Positions 16,765 to 25,686 are shown, counted from the stretch's first letter. The stretch is 64,000 nt of DNA from an uncultured Oscillospiraceae bacterium (GCA_934622035.1 CAKTVG010000007.1:1-64000); one strand, 5' to 3'. Numbers and translations: made by a program. The notes: generated from the sequence alone by a model not told the origin.

Positions 16765-17358
16765 TCATTCCTCACTTTCATAAAATTCCGCGTCGATGAC
16801 ATCCTTTTTCTGATGCTTGACGATCTTTACGGCGGTAATAACGGTGCTGAGATTCAGAATACCCTCGGCCAGCAGCGTAACGCCGAGCAGCGTCGTCAGG
16901 ATCCGCGTGGAATCCGTGATGCGGAAGATCAGCGTCAATCCGAGCAGCGCGGCGAGAATCGCCTCGGCGAGGATCAGCCACCAGCGGCGCAGCCCGAACT
17001 GCCGGGCGTCCATGGAAATCTGAATCTTGAACAGGCCGTCGGTCAGGATGTAAATCCCGAGCGCAACGCAGATGAAGTTGAGCAGGCTGTCCGGCCGCAG
17101 GAGCATCACCGCGCCAAGCAGAATCAGCAGACTGCCGCAGGCCAGGTCATACTGAAAGGCCAGCCGGTAAAGATCTCTGGAAAAGTAGCCGACCAGCTTG
17201 ACGACGCCGAAAAGAATCATCACGACGCCGCACAGCACGCCGAGCATCTTCGCGGAAAAGCCGGGGTAGAGCATCAGGACGATGCCGAAGACGCACAGCA
17301 GGGCGGAAAGAACAATATATCCGATTTTTGCGGTTCTCATTGGTGTTACGGAACGCAT
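16765..17358 (-). CDS. DUF308 (HdeD-type) membrane protein
   Basis: 197 residues with six membrane helices in three hairpins and the repeated pattern GVVMILFGVVKLVGYF / GIYILTDGLFKIQ / GVTLLAEGILNLSTVI, typical of HdeD/DUF308. The start is set at ATG 17358 (MRSVTPMRTAKIGY), eight bases after AGGAGG; the GTG nine bases earlier overlaps that site. First gene of the RND operon. The family has a loose link to acid and envelope stress; the C-terminal cytoplasmic tail is charged. Confidence 0.85.
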   Translation of the reverse strand: MRSVTPMRTAKIGYIVLSALLCVFGIVLMLYPGFSAKMLGVLCGVVMILFGVVKLVGYFSRDLYRLAFQYDLACGSLLILLGAVMLLRPDSLLNFICVALGIYILTDGLFKIQISMDARQFGLRRWWLILAEAILAALLGLTLIFRITDSTRILTTLLGVTLLAEGILNLSTVITAVKIVKHQKKDVIDAEFYESEE

Positions 17359-17388
17359 ACCGGACACCTCCTCTTGATTTCTGGCCTA

Positions 17389-17417
17389 AGTATACCCCTT
17401 CAGAATGCATTTGAAAA
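17389..17417 (-). promoter_or_regulatory. Probable promoter of the DUF308-MMPL operon
   Basis: On the minus strand TTTTCA, 17-base spacer, TATACT; good -10, weak -35, which may indicate dependence on an activator. Confidence 0.45.
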
Positions 17418-17430
17418 CGGGCAAAGAAAA

Positions 17431-17457
17431 CCCCGTGCCGTAAAATCAGGCACGGGG
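17431..17457 (-). terminator. Terminator of the SDR operon
   Basis: CCCCGTGCC and GGCACGGGG pair over nine bases; on the minus strand the stem is followed by TTTTCTTT. It lies about 325 bases past the SDR stop at 17782, with repeat B1 in between. Confidence 0.6.
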
Positions 17458-17563
17458 CAAATTGTATCCGAAATTCAGACAGATGAGCAGAAATGCCTAA
17501 AGCCAAGGGAAGCTCTGAAGCAACAACAAAGATGGAAATTGTTATTCAGGGCACTCAAAGGGA

Positions 17564-17777
17564 AGCTCTGAACAAATCAACAAGGATGGGCGGCGAGGGA
17601 TTTTTCGTCAAATCGAGGTTTGGAAAACGCAGGAATACTGGATGTACCCGCAAGGGGTATGCCGCATCCGTAAGGCAGCAGAGCTGCCGACGGCTGCGCA
17701 ATCTTTCAAGTTTTTCGAACCGATGAGTTGGCGGAAAAGAGCCGCCGCCCGCCGCAGGGGATTTTTTCAGAGTTTCC
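17564..17777 (-). mobile_element. Family B MITE-like element, copy B1, with an inserted C element
   Basis: Imperfect terminal inverted repeats: GCTCTGAACAAATC at the left and the complement of AACTCTGAAAAAATC at the right. On the minus strand the interior contains TTTTCCGCCAACTCATCGG and CATCCAGTATTCCTGCGTTTT followed by a GATTTGACGAAAAATC block, all shared with the element at 49203-49361. Relative to that copy, about 58 extra bases (17645-17702) are inserted, and these are repeat C. A second GAAGCTCTGAA lies just outside at 17508-17520. No coding capacity. Confidence 0.65.
17645..17702 (+). repeat. Family C micro-element (copy C1), nested in B1
   Basis: TACCCGCAAGGGGTATGCCG at the left and CGACGGCTGCGCA at the right are the same as in C2 (59018-59074), at identical spacing; the middle differs (GGCAGCAGAGCTGCC hairpin here). 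Its absence from B2 defines the insertion boundaries. Confidence 0.65.
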
Positions 17778-17781
17778 CAAA

Positions 17782-18552
17782 TCAAAGAAGGCAGCCGCCG
17801 GTAACATCTAGGTTGGCGCCGATGATGTGCTTTGCATAGTCGCTGCCGAGGTAGGCGGCCATTGCGCCGATCTCCGCGGGGTCGGTCAGATCCTTCAGGG
17901 AGCCGACGCGTGTTTCGCCCGTGATATAGGCGTAAGCCTCGCTGCCGGTCAGCGCGGGGTCAAGCACGCGGCCGGGGATGATGCCGTTGATCGTGATGCC
18001 GTAGGGGGCCATCTGGTGGGCAAGCGTGCGGGTGTACATGAGGATGCCCGCCTTGGCGGCGGCATAGGGCGCGGTGCCGGGGACGGAGCAGATCTTCACG
18101 CCCTCCGCGGCGGAGATGTTGATGATATGGCAGGGCTTTTTTGCGGCCATGCAGTCCTGGCAGAGCATGCGCGTGTGCAGATACATGGGCAGAATGGCCT
18201 CGAACATCTCCGCGTTCCAGTATTCCGGCGTCATGTCCTGAAGCGCCATTTTCCGCTTGCCTGCGGAGCAGGCGTTGTTGACCAGAATGTCCACGCCGCC
18301 CATGGCCTCATAGCAGAAATCGATCGTCTCGCGAACCTCGTCCTCCTGCATGGCGTCGGCGCGGTGCGCGGCAAAATAGCCCTGCGCCAGGGGCTTCAGC
18401 TCCTGATAGGCGGCCTCGGCCGCCGCCTCGTCGGCGTGCCAGGTGAAAACGACGTTCGCGCCCTCCTCGAGATAGGCCCTGACGATGGCCTTGCCAATGT
18501 TCTTCGAGCCGCCGGTGACCAGTACGTTCTTTCCGTTCAAATGCAGATTCAT
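17782..18552 (-). CDS. Short-chain dehydrogenase/reductase (SDR)
   Basis: 256 residues, classical SDR. NAD(P)-binding motif TGGSKNIGKAI (residues 14-24); NNACSAG in place of the usual NNAG; catalytic Ser in INISAAEG and Tyr-x3-Lys in APYAAAKAG. It should oxidise or reduce a sugar, polyol or keto acid. It has strong overall similarity to the neighbouring SDR at 18565, so the pair probably arose by duplication and acts on related intermediates. Thirteen bases separate the two. It is the last gene of the MFS-SDR-SDR operon, divergent from the sugar importer operon. Confidence 0.88.
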   Translation of the reverse strand: MNLHLNGKNVLVTGGSKNIGKAIVRAYLEEGANVVFTWHADEAAAEAAYQELKPLAQGYFAAHRADAMQEDEVRETIDFCYEAMGGVDILVNNACSAGKRKMALQDMTPEYWNAEMFEAILPMYLHTRMLCQDCMAAKKPCHIINISAAEGVKICSVPGTAPYAAAKAGILMYTRTLAHQMAPYGITINGIIPGRVLDPALTGSEAYAYITGETRVGSLKDLTDPAEIGAMAAYLGSDYAKHIIGANLDVTGGCLL

Positions 18553-18564
18553 CGCTCTTCCTCC

Positions 18565-19356
18565 TTATTGCAGCAGGCGGCCGCCCGTCATGTCCACGAC
18601 CTCGCCGATGGCGAAATCGCCCGCGGGGCCGCACAGGGCCACGACCATCTCCGCCATATCCCTGCCGCAGGCCACGCGCCCGACGGCGCCGATGTTCTGG
18701 CTGTTGGCATGGCCGGAGAAGCGCGTGCCGCCCTTGTAGAAATCGTCGTCCACGAAGCCGGGCATGATGCCCGTCGTAATAATGCCGTATTTTCCCAGCT
18801 CAATGCCGCACACATGCGTCAGCATGCTCACGCCCGCCTTGGCGGCGGCGTAGGCGAGAATGCCTGATTTTGTGCTGACGGCGGCCTTGGAGGAGAGGTT
18901 CACGATGCGGCCGCCGCGGCCGTCGCGGATGCAGTCGCGCACCATGCGGTTGATGTGATAGAACACGGAGCTGAGCGTGCCGGTGAGCTGATCCTTGAAT
19001 TCCTCCGTCGTGGTTTGCAGGATGGTGGGAACGGGGCGGGCGGGCGTGGTGTTGGAGGCGTTTTTGAGGTTTGCGGCGTTGTTGATGAGGAAATCCACCG
19101 GGCCCATGACCCTTTCGCAGTAGTCAAAGGTCGCCTCGACGTCTGCAATATTGTCGCAGCTCGCGCGGAAATAGGAAAAATGTCCCTGCGCCTTCGGCAG
19201 AAGCTCCTGCCGCGTCTGCTCGGCGCGCGCCTCGCTTCCGTGGAAGGTGAAGACGACGTTTGCGCCGGTTTCCAGGAAGCACTCCACAATGCCTTTGCCA
19301 ATGTTGCGGGAGCCGCCTGTGACCAGCACGTTTTTGCCCTTGAAATCAAGACTCAT
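18565..19356 (-). CDS. Short-chain dehydrogenase/reductase (SDR)
   Basis: 263 residues. TGGSRNIGKGIVE cofactor motif, FLINNAANLKNA, catalytic Ser in VNLSSKAAVS and Tyr/Lys in LAYAAAKAGVS. It retains all SDR catalytic residues. It carries a slightly longer loop before the catalytic Ser (TPARPVPTILQTTTEEFK) than its neighbour, probably part of the substrate pocket. Start ATG 19356, behind AGAAAGGAATG. Middle gene of the operon; a role in the sugar pathway is inferred from context. Confidence 0.88.
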   Translation of the reverse strand: MSLDFKGKNVLVTGGSRNIGKGIVECFLETGANVVFTFHGSEARAEQTRQELLPKAQGHFSYFRASCDNIADVEATFDYCERVMGPVDFLINNAANLKNASNTTPARPVPTILQTTTEEFKDQLTGTLSSVFYHINRMVRDCIRDGRGGRIVNLSSKAAVSTKSGILAYAAAKAGVSMLTHVCGIELGKYGIITTGIMPGFVDDDFYKGGTRFSGHANSQNIGAVGRVACGRDMAEMVVALCGPAGDFAIGEVVDMTGGRLLQ

Positions 19357-19411
19357 AGTAAAACATTCCTTTCTGTTCGGTATGAAAAGCCTGCGTACTG
19401 CAAGGCAGAGC

Positions 19412-20617
19412 TTACGCTTTTTTGCCGGGGAAGAAGGGCGTCCGCCAGAGCGCCTGCGAGAGAAGAAACAGCGCGCTGAGCGCCAGCATCACCGCGCCGC
19501 AGCCGCGCGTCAGCGCCAGAATGCCGAAGCGGGAGATCAGCCGCCCGCCGAGGAAGCTTCCACCCACGGCGACGAGCGTCGTGACAAAGGCGGCGAGCGT
19601 CTGCGCCGTGTTTTGCAGGGCGGCCGGGACGATGTTGTGGATATAGGCCGGGCCCATGCCGTAGAAAACACCGCCGGCCAGGCCGGAGAGCGTCATGGAA
19701 ACGAAGATCGGAGCCATGCCGGGCGCGCTGCCGTAGAGCAGATGCTCCAGCCCGCCGAAGAGGCCGGGAAGCGCGACGAGATAGCCCGCGCTGACCCTTT
19801 GGCTGAGCAGAGTGAGCAGCACCAGCATGGTCAGCACCTCAATGCCGGAGCGCAGGCCCGTAAAAATGCCAATGCGGTCCGTGCTGACCCCGGCCAGCTC
19901 GAGAACATAGGGGAAGTACACCAGCGTCACGCCCACAAAAATGTTCGGCCCGATACTGAAAAACAGATACATCAGGAACTTTTTGTTCTTCAAAAGCCGG
20001 AGAAAATCACGCAGCCCCGGCTTTGCTTCCCCGCCGGAGGCAGCTCCGCCCCGCTGCGCGAAGGTCCACGCGGCAAGCGCAAGCCCCAGCGCGGCGCAGA
20101 GCCGGAAGGCCGTCCGGACGGAAAGCACCTTTCCGACGGTCAGACCGAGCAGCAGGCAGAAGGAGGCAAAGCCCACCGAGCCCCAGACGCGCACGCGGCT
20201 GTAGGCCACGCCGTGCGGCGCAAGCTCGCTGATGGCCCAGCCGTCGAGCAGAGAATTGGTCGGCTGCTGGAAGAGATATTTCAGAAGCAGCAGCAGAAAT
20301 ATCAGCGCGGGCGCGGCAGGCAGACCCGCGCCAAGGAAGGAAAACAGGAGGGTGGCCGCCGCGGCGCCTGCCATGCACAGGCCGAACACTACGCGCGCGG
20401 AGCGGAGCTTATCGCTCAGAACGCCCCACAGCGGAATAAACGCCAGGCTGATGACGGCGCAGCCCGCGGTCAGGCTGCCGATCTCTGCGCTGCTCAGGCC
20501 GAGAGTATCCTTCAGAAAAACGGTCTGATAGGAGAGCAGTGAGCCGAATGCAAAGAACAGAAATTCTGCGGCAGAGAAGCGCAGCAGCGTCCTGCGGCGG
20601 GCGGTATCGGAAATCAT
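19412..20617 (-). CDS. MFS transporter (sugar/oligosaccharide symporter type)
   Basis: 401 residues with twelve membrane helices. The first half has GSLLSYQTVFLKDTLGLSSAEIG and the loop LWGVLSDKLRSAR, the MFS signature between helices 2 and 3. The overall pattern recalls the LacY/nucleoside-symporter-like subgroup (MFS_1_like). It would import or export a small carbohydrate or product. First gene of the minus-strand operon with two SDRs and facing the ABC importer, so the locus has two transport systems. Start ATG 20617, with GGAAGGGGA before it. Confidence 0.82.
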   Translation of the reverse strand: MISDTARRRTLLRFSAAEFLFFAFGSLLSYQTVFLKDTLGLSSAEIGSLTAGCAVISLAFIPLWGVLSDKLRSARVVFGLCMAGAAAATLLFSFLGAGLPAAPALIFLLLLLKYLFQQPTNSLLDGWAISELAPHGVAYSRVRVWGSVGFASFCLLLGLTVGKVLSVRTAFRLCAALGLALAAWTFAQRGGAASGGEAKPGLRDFLRLLKNKKFLMYLFFSIGPNIFVGVTLVYFPYVLELAGVSTDRIGIFTGLRSGIEVLTMLVLLTLLSQRVSAGYLVALPGLFGGLEHLLYGSAPGMAPIFVSMTLSGLAGGVFYGMGPAYIHNIVPAALQNTAQTLAAFVTTLVAVGGSFLGGRLISRFGILALTRGCGAVMLALSALFLLSQALWRTPFFPGKKA

Positions 20618-20650
20618 CGGGCGGTCCCCTTCCTATTTTTCTCGCTTTTC

Positions 20651-20679
20651 ATTATGCAGGCGGGGCGGCGGTATTTCAA
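20651..20679 (-). promoter_or_regulatory. Promoter of the MFS-SDR operon
   Basis: On the minus strand TTGAAA, 17-base spacer, CATAAT. A TTCAATATTGAA palindrome (20675-20686) overlaps the -35 box and may be a regulator site. Confidence 0.5.
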
Positions 20680-20850
20680 TATTGAAAAAGAAAATGCAGC
20701 GAATGCCCGTGAAATAATTTTCAGGCCGCGCGGCGTGCGAAAAATTTCTTGCATCTACTTTCGATGAAAATAGTAGCGATATTGCTTTCCGACGCGGCGG
20801 CTGATATTATCGTGTTGTGCAGTGAGCATGTGGCTCACAAAAATTGAGCT

Positions 20851-20873
20851 TATAATTTGTGCACCATGCACAA
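20851..20873 (+). promoter_or_regulatory. -10 box and palindromic operator of the sugar importer operon
   Basis: TATAAT (20851-20856) is immediately followed by the perfect palindrome TTGTGCACCATGCACAA (20857-20873), covering the expected transcription start. A half site TTGTGCA recurs at 20815-20821, and GAGC...GCTC (20824-20836) is a further small inverted repeat. No good -35 is seen. This looks like a repressor operator plus an activator-dependent promoter; the regulator is not encoded beside it. The gap 20618-20918 contains nothing else I recognise. Confidence 0.6.
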
Positions 20874-20918
20874 TAAGCAAGCTTACATTCCGAAAACAGA
20901 GACAAGGAGGAATGCTTC

Positions 20919-22427
20919 ATGCAGGACGAAAGAGACGTCGTTCTCCGGATCAAGGGCATAGACAAATCCTTCGGACCAACGCACGCAGTCAATAACGTCA
21001 GCCTGGACTTCTATCGCGGAGAGGTTCGGGGTCTGATTGGAGAAAACGGCTCCGGAAAATCGACGCTCACTTCCATGATCGCCGGCTTTCAGCAGCCGGA
21101 CAGCGGCGAAATGGAAAAGGACGGCAAGCTCTACCGCCCCGCAACCATGCTGGACGGCAAACAGAACGGCATCTGCATTCTCGTGCAGGAGATGGGCACC
21201 ATCAACGGCCTGACCGTTGCGGCGAACCTCTTCCTCGGCAACGAGGGACAGTTTGCCACGGCGGGCGTGGTCAGCCAGCGGCGGATGCAGGCCGCGGCGA
21301 AGGAGGCGCTCGAGCGCGTCGGCATCACGGACATCGACCCGGCGGCGATGGTGGACACGGTTTCCTTTGAGGACCGCAAGCTCATCGAGGTTGCCGCCGC
21401 GATGAACAGCAATCCCGACATCATCATCTTCGACGAGACGACGACGGCGCTGTCCCAGAAGGGCCGCGACAAGGTCTATGAGATCATGCGCAGCATGCGC
21501 GAGGCCAACCGCACGGTCATCTTCATCTCCCACGATTTGCAGGAGCTGGAGAGCATTTGCGACAACATCAGCGTCCTGCGCGACGGCGCGCTCATCAAAA
21601 CGCTGGAAAACAAGGACGTTTCCGTCGAGGCGATGCGCAGCTATATGATCGGCCGCGAGCTTTCCGGTCACTATTACCGCGAGGACGAAACGGCAAACTA
21701 CGGCGACGAGGTCGTTTTGAAGGCGGAGCACATCTCCTGGGGCGGCGTGCTGCACGACGTTTCCTTCGAGCTGCACCGCGGCGAGATCCTCGGCTTCGGC
21801 GGTCTGTCCGAGTGCGGCATGCACGAGCTGTGCAAGGTGGCCTACGGCCTGATCCAGCCGGATGAGGGAAGGGTGACGCTGGTGCGCGATAACATCGAAA
21901 TCAAAAATCCGGAAACTGCCGCCGCGCACGGCATGGCCTTCATTCCCAAAAACCGCGAGCAGGAGGCCATCATGGTCAGCTCCAGCGTGCGGGACAACAT
22001 CCTGCTGACCTCCTATGACAAGGTCAAATCCGGCCCCTTTATCTGGGGAAAGCAGGAGAAAAGACTTGCGACGGAAATGCGCGACCTGCTGAGCATCAAG
22101 CTCGAGAACGTCGATTCGCCGGTGTCCAGCCTCTCCGGCGGCAACAAGCAGAAGGTCGTGCTCGCCAAGTGGCTGGCAAACGACTCCAACCTCTTCATTT
22201 TCGACTGCCCGACGCGCGGCATCGACATTGGCGTCAAGGCTTCGATCTATGCGCTGATGGAGGAGCTGAAGGCAAAGGGCTGCGCCATGATTATGGTTTC
22301 CGAGGAAATGCCCGAGCTTCTGGGTATGTCGGACCGGGTGCTGATCCTGCGGGACGGAAGGGCCATGGGCGAATTGAGCCGCGGTCCGGAGTTCACGGAG
22401 GAAAACGTCATCCGGATGATGATTTGA
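20919..22427 (+). CDS. Sugar ABC transporter ATP-binding protein (RbsA type)
   Basis: 502 residues with two fused ATPase domains, as in RbsA/MglA/LsrA. First domain: Walker A GENGSGKST (about residue 42), Walker B IIFDETTTAL, but the signature motif is degenerate (VSFEDRKLIEVAA). Second domain: degenerate Walker A (GLSECGMHEL) and a good signature LSGGNKQKVVLAKW followed by FDCPTRGIDIG. This asymmetry is usual for the family. Start ATG 20919, behind AAGGAGGAA. First gene of a nine-gene operon. Confidence 0.93.
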   Translation: MQDERDVVLRIKGIDKSFGPTHAVNNVSLDFYRGEVRGLIGENGSGKSTLTSMIAGFQQPDSGEMEKDGKLYRPATMLDGKQNGICILVQEMGTINGLTVAANLFLGNEGQFATAGVVSQRRMQAAAKEALERVGITDIDPAAMVDTVSFEDRKLIEVAAAMNSNPDIIIFDETTTALSQKGRDKVYEIMRSMREANRTVIFISHDLQELESICDNISVLRDGALIKTLENKDVSVEAMRSYMIGRELSGHYYREDETANYGDEVVLKAEHISWGGVLHDVSFELHRGEILGFGGLSECGMHELCKVAYGLIQPDEGRVTLVRDNIEIKNPETAAAHGMAFIPKNREQEAIMVSSSVRDNILLTSYDKVKSGPFIWGKQEKRLATEMRDLLSIKLENVDSPVSSLSGGNKQKVVLAKWLANDSNLFIFDCPTRGIDIGVKASIYALMEELKAKGCAMIMVSEEMPELLGMSDRVLILRDGRAMGELSRGPEFTEENVIRMMI

Positions 22428-22443
22428 CACGGAGGGACCGGTT

Positions 22444-23400
22444 ATGAACGAAAAGAAATCCCGGCGTCTGACATCCTTTACGCAGACGCCTGTCGGGCGC
22501 GAGGTGGTGCGCTTCGGCGGTCTGCTGGCCGTTATCCTGATTTTTGCGATCTGGACAAAGGGCAGCATCCTGAGCGCGACCTCGCTGAAAAGCATCTGGA
22601 AGCAGTCGATGTTCCTGCTCATCGGCGGCGCGGGCGCGGTGTTCGTCATGGCGCAGGGCAACCTGAACTTCTCCATCGGCGGCGTCGTCGCACTGTCTGC
22701 GATGATGTTCGGCATCATCGGCCAGAGCAACCCCGCGCTGGGTCTGGTCATGTCGGTGGTGACCGGCGTCGTGTGCGAGCTGATTCTGGTCTACGCGCAT
22801 CTGCTTCTGAAGGTTCCGGCCTTCGTCGTGTCCTTTGCGGTCATGTTCCTGACCAAGGGCGCGCTGGCCGGCTACACGCAGCGGGGCATCGTCTCCCTGC
22901 CGAAGGTCTTCAAATCCTGGAATACGCCGAACCTCTTCTATTTTGTCACGCTTGGCGTTCTGGTGCTGGCCTTCCTGCTCTTCGAATTCACCAAGCTCGG
23001 CAAATACAACAAGGCCATGGGCGCGAACATGCAGACGGCGGTTTGCAGCGGCGTCAAGGTCCGCAAGTTTAAGGTGCTGGGCTACCTGATCTGCGGCGTC
23101 TGCTGCGGCATCGCGGGTGCGCTCCTGCTCATCCGCAGCAGCAGCGTCACCGGAGGCAGTGCCTCCGGCCTGGAAACGGAAATTCTGATTGCTATGGTGC
23201 TTGGCGGCATTCCGCTCTCCGGCGGCCACAATGTCAAAATGTCCGGCATTCTCGTCGGCGCGCTGATGCTCTCCGTCCTGGAGGCAGGCATGATCCTCGT
23301 CGGTCTGAACGACGACCTGACCGGCCTTGTCAAGGGCGTGGTCTTCCTGATCGCGGTTGCGATTTCCTACGACCGCAAGCCGGGGCAGATCATCGCATAA
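22444..23400 (+). CDS. Sugar ABC transporter permease (RbsC/LsrC type)
   Basis: 318 residues, about ten membrane helices. FVMAQGNLNFSIGGVVALSAMM resembles the conserved G-G-I-D-L-S-V-G region, and GFIGGIPLSGG-like sequence (VLGGIPLSGGHNVKMSGILVG) lies near the C-terminus. Start ATG 22444, behind GGAGGGACC, 16 bases after the ATPase gene. One of two different permeases in the operon; they probably form a heterodimer as in LsrC/LsrD. Confidence 0.9.
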   Translation: MNEKKSRRLTSFTQTPVGREVVRFGGLLAVILIFAIWTKGSILSATSLKSIWKQSMFLLIGGAGAVFVMAQGNLNFSIGGVVALSAMMFGIIGQSNPALGLVMSVVTGVVCELILVYAHLLLKVPAFVVSFAVMFLTKGALAGYTQRGIVSLPKVFKSWNTPNLFYFVTLGVLVLAFLLFEFTKLGKYNKAMGANMQTAVCSGVKVRKFKVLGYLICGVCCGIAGALLLIRSSSVTGGSASGLETEILIAMVLGGIPLSGGHNVKMSGILVGALMLSVLEAGMILVGLNDDLTGLVKGVVFLIAVAISYDRKPGQIIA

Positions 23401-23454
23401 TGAACCTCGTTATTTCCACGAAAAGTGGTCATAAAAAGAAAAAGGAGAATTGAA

Positions 23455-24639
23455 ATGAAAAAACTCATCGCACTCGTACTCATCGCTTGCTTGACCCTGT
23501 GCATGTTTGCAGGCTGCACCCCGGCCGAAACGCCGAGCACACCCGACAGCCAGGCTCCCGCTTCGTCTCAGGATTCCGCCCAGCCTGGCGAGCCCGATCT
23601 CTCCCCGAAGACCATCGGCGTCGTCATCTGGGGCACCGACGACGCCACCACCGCTCCCATCAAGGCGCTTCTGGAATACCTGGCCGACTCCATCGGCTAC
23701 TCCGTCATCTGGAAGACCGGCGACTTTGATGGCGATGCCCAGCTCGCAGCCGTCGAAAACCTCATCAACTCCGGCGTGGACGGCGTTATCATGATGCCCA
23801 TCGTCGACCTGGCGATCGAAAACTACTATCAGGCCTGCGAGGATGCGGGCATCCCCTACATCCAGTTCTTCCGCGGCATTCAGGACGAGGAGCTGCGCAA
23901 TGACATGCTCACCCGTGACTACTTCCTCGGCTGGACGAACGAGGACGACGTCGCCGCCGGCTACAAGATGGTCGAGCTTCTGGCCGCCAAGGGCTGCAAG
24001 AACTTTGCCGGCATCTACATGGCGCCCGGCAACCCCGCCACGGACGACCGTCAGGCCGGCTTTGAAAAGGCCTTCGCCGACGGCGTTGCCACCAAGGTTA
24101 CCGAGTACATGCTGCCCTTCGGCAACGGCACCGACCCCAACCTCTACACCCAGGCGACCATGAACTTCTTTGACCAGTACGGCGACGGCATCGACGCGAT
24201 CGTCTCCTCCGTCGGCTCCAACGGCGGTTCCGAGGCCATCCTCGCCGCCATCGAGAGCGCGGGCAAGAAGTGCGTCGCTGGCGAATTCGACATGCCCTCC
24301 ACCGCAGCGCAGACCCTGGAAAAGGGCACCCTCGGCTGCACCGCCGAAGGCATGATGTGCGACATCGTCTACGTCTTCGCCATCATGGCCAACTATCTCA
24401 TGGGCACCCCGCTGAGCGAAGAACCCGTCTGCTTGGATACCGGCTACATCTTCGTCACCTCCGCCGAGGAGCAGAACCAGTATTATGAGTACGTCGAGTC
24501 CGACGGCGTTTACGCCTACACTGCTGAGGAATTCAAGCAGATGCTCAGAGCGTACAACCCCGAGTTCACCGCAGAGGATCTTCAGGCGCTTGCCAGCGCA
24601 TGGAGCCTGCAGGACGTTATCGACCGTCACAGCAAGTAA
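23455..24639 (+). CDS. Sugar ABC transporter substrate-binding lipoprotein
   Basis: 394 residues. Signal peptide with lipobox (LCMFAGC, Cys at about residue 20), then a Pro/Ser/Gln-rich linker and a periplasmic-binding-protein type 1 domain (IGVVIWGTDDATTAP, NLINSGVDGVIMMPIVD, DGIDAIVSSVGSNGGSEAILAA). The start is ATG 23455, eight bases after AAGGAG. It lies between the two permease genes and before a stable hairpin, as expected for a protein needed in excess. The ligand is unknown. Confidence 0.92.
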   Translation: MKKLIALVLIACLTLCMFAGCTPAETPSTPDSQAPASSQDSAQPGEPDLSPKTIGVVIWGTDDATTAPIKALLEYLADSIGYSVIWKTGDFDGDAQLAAVENLINSGVDGVIMMPIVDLAIENYYQACEDAGIPYIQFFRGIQDEELRNDMLTRDYFLGWTNEDDVAAGYKMVELLAAKGCKNFAGIYMAPGNPATDDRQAGFEKAFADGVATKVTEYMLPFGNGTDPNLYTQATMNFFDQYGDGIDAIVSSVGSNGGSEAILAAIESAGKKCVAGEFDMPSTAAQTLEKGTLGCTAEGMMCDIVYVFAIMANYLMGTPLSEEPVCLDTGYIFVTSAEEQNQYYEYVESDGVYAYTAEEFKQMLRAYNPEFTAEDLQALASAWSLQDVIDRHSK

Positions 24640-24648
24640 ATCACAACT

Positions 24649-24676
24649 GCGTGGGAGGGAGCCCTCCCTCCCACGC
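24649..24676 (+). terminator. Intra-operon stem-loop after the binding-protein gene
   Basis: GCGTGGGAGGGA and TCCCTCCCACGC form 12 pairs around GCCC. No T tract follows; it probably stabilises the upstream mRNA rather than ending transcription, since the operon continues 23 bases later. Confidence 0.65.
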
Positions 24677-24699
24677 GCGGCCAAAAAGGTGGTTTTGTT

Positions 24700-25671
24700 A
24701 TGGGTAAAAAGGCTTTGAAGTTCGGAAAGAGGGTTCTGATTTCTCTTTCCATCCCCTTGATTCTTCTTTTGATTCTTTTCGTGTTCGCCGGGAAATCGGT
24801 TTCCGGCAGTTCGGTTCTGCTGTGGATGCAGCTGGCCATCCCGCCCGCGATTCTGGCCTGGGGCGTGTGCTTCTCGCTGAAGGTCGGCATGTGGGACTTC
24901 TCCGTCGGCGGCGTCATCTTCCTCGCCGGTATCATCGGCGGCAACCTCGCCAAGGCGATCGGCCTGGAGGTCTGGGGCGTGATTCTGCTGTGCCCGCTGT
25001 GCGGCGCGCTGCTCGGCCTCGTCACCGGCTCCATCTTCCGCTGGGGCAAGATCCCCTCCATCGTCGCCTCCGTCGGCGCGCTGCTGCTGTATGAGTGTGC
25101 AACGGAATTCGTCTTCAACGGCGACGGCGTCCTCCTGTCGGACAAGATCTATGTGATCTATACCTTCCCCTACAACGTCATCATCGGCGTTGCGGCCTTC
25201 GTTATCATCTATTTCATCTATAATTTCACGAAATTCGGCTATCACGTCCGCGCCGTCGGCAACGGCATCCAGGCCGCGAAAATGGCGGGCATCAATGTCG
25301 ACCGTGTGCGCTGGGTCTGCTTCATCCTCGGCGGCATGTTCGCCGGACTCTACGCCGTCATGACCCTCGGCAGCGCGGGCGTCATGGTGCCGATCAAGAA
25401 CATGTCCTCCATGAGTCTGGTCTTCGACGGCATCATCTGCGTATTCATCGCGCTGGCGCTGGAATCGCAGTGTAATCTCATCATCGGTGTTTACATCGGC
25501 GCGTTCGTCGCGCAGATCATCAAGGGCGGTATCCTCGCCATCGGCTTCCCGACCATGTACCAGCAGTGCGTGATCGCGGTGCTGCTGCTGATCTTCATGA
25601 GCGCCAACACCGAGGGCCGCGAGCTGCTGCACAAGCTGAAGCTCCGCCTGCACAGAACAAAAACGGTTTGA
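24700..25671 (+). CDS. Second sugar ABC transporter permease
   Basis: 323 residues with about nine membrane helices and the BPD_transp_2 pattern: FSLKVGMWDFSVGGVIFLAGIIGGN, GYHVRAVGNGIQAAKMAGINVDRV, the cytoplasmic loop for ATPase contact. Only distantly similar to the first permease. Start ATG 24700, behind AAAGGTGG. It completes the importer. Confidence 0.88.
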   Translation: MGKKALKFGKRVLISLSIPLILLLILFVFAGKSVSGSSVLLWMQLAIPPAILAWGVCFSLKVGMWDFSVGGVIFLAGIIGGNLAKAIGLEVWGVILLCPLCGALLGLVTGSIFRWGKIPSIVASVGALLLYECATEFVFNGDGVLLSDKIYVIYTFPYNVIIGVAAFVIIYFIYNFTKFGYHVRAVGNGIQAAKMAGINVDRVRWVCFILGGMFAGLYAVMTLGSAGVMVPIKNMSSMSLVFDGIICVFIALALESQCNLIIGVYIGAFVAQIIKGGILAIGFPTMYQQCVIAVLLLIFMSANTEGRELLHKLKLRLHRTKTV

Positions 25672-25686
25672 AGGGAGCGTTGCGCT

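Noticed and set aside
12586..17571. A 1661-codon open frame on the plus strand opposite the RND operon
   Set aside because: It mirrors the codon pattern of the well-supported minus-strand genes, is rich in Asp/His/Val/Leu as antisense frames in GC-rich DNA are, and has no ribosome site.
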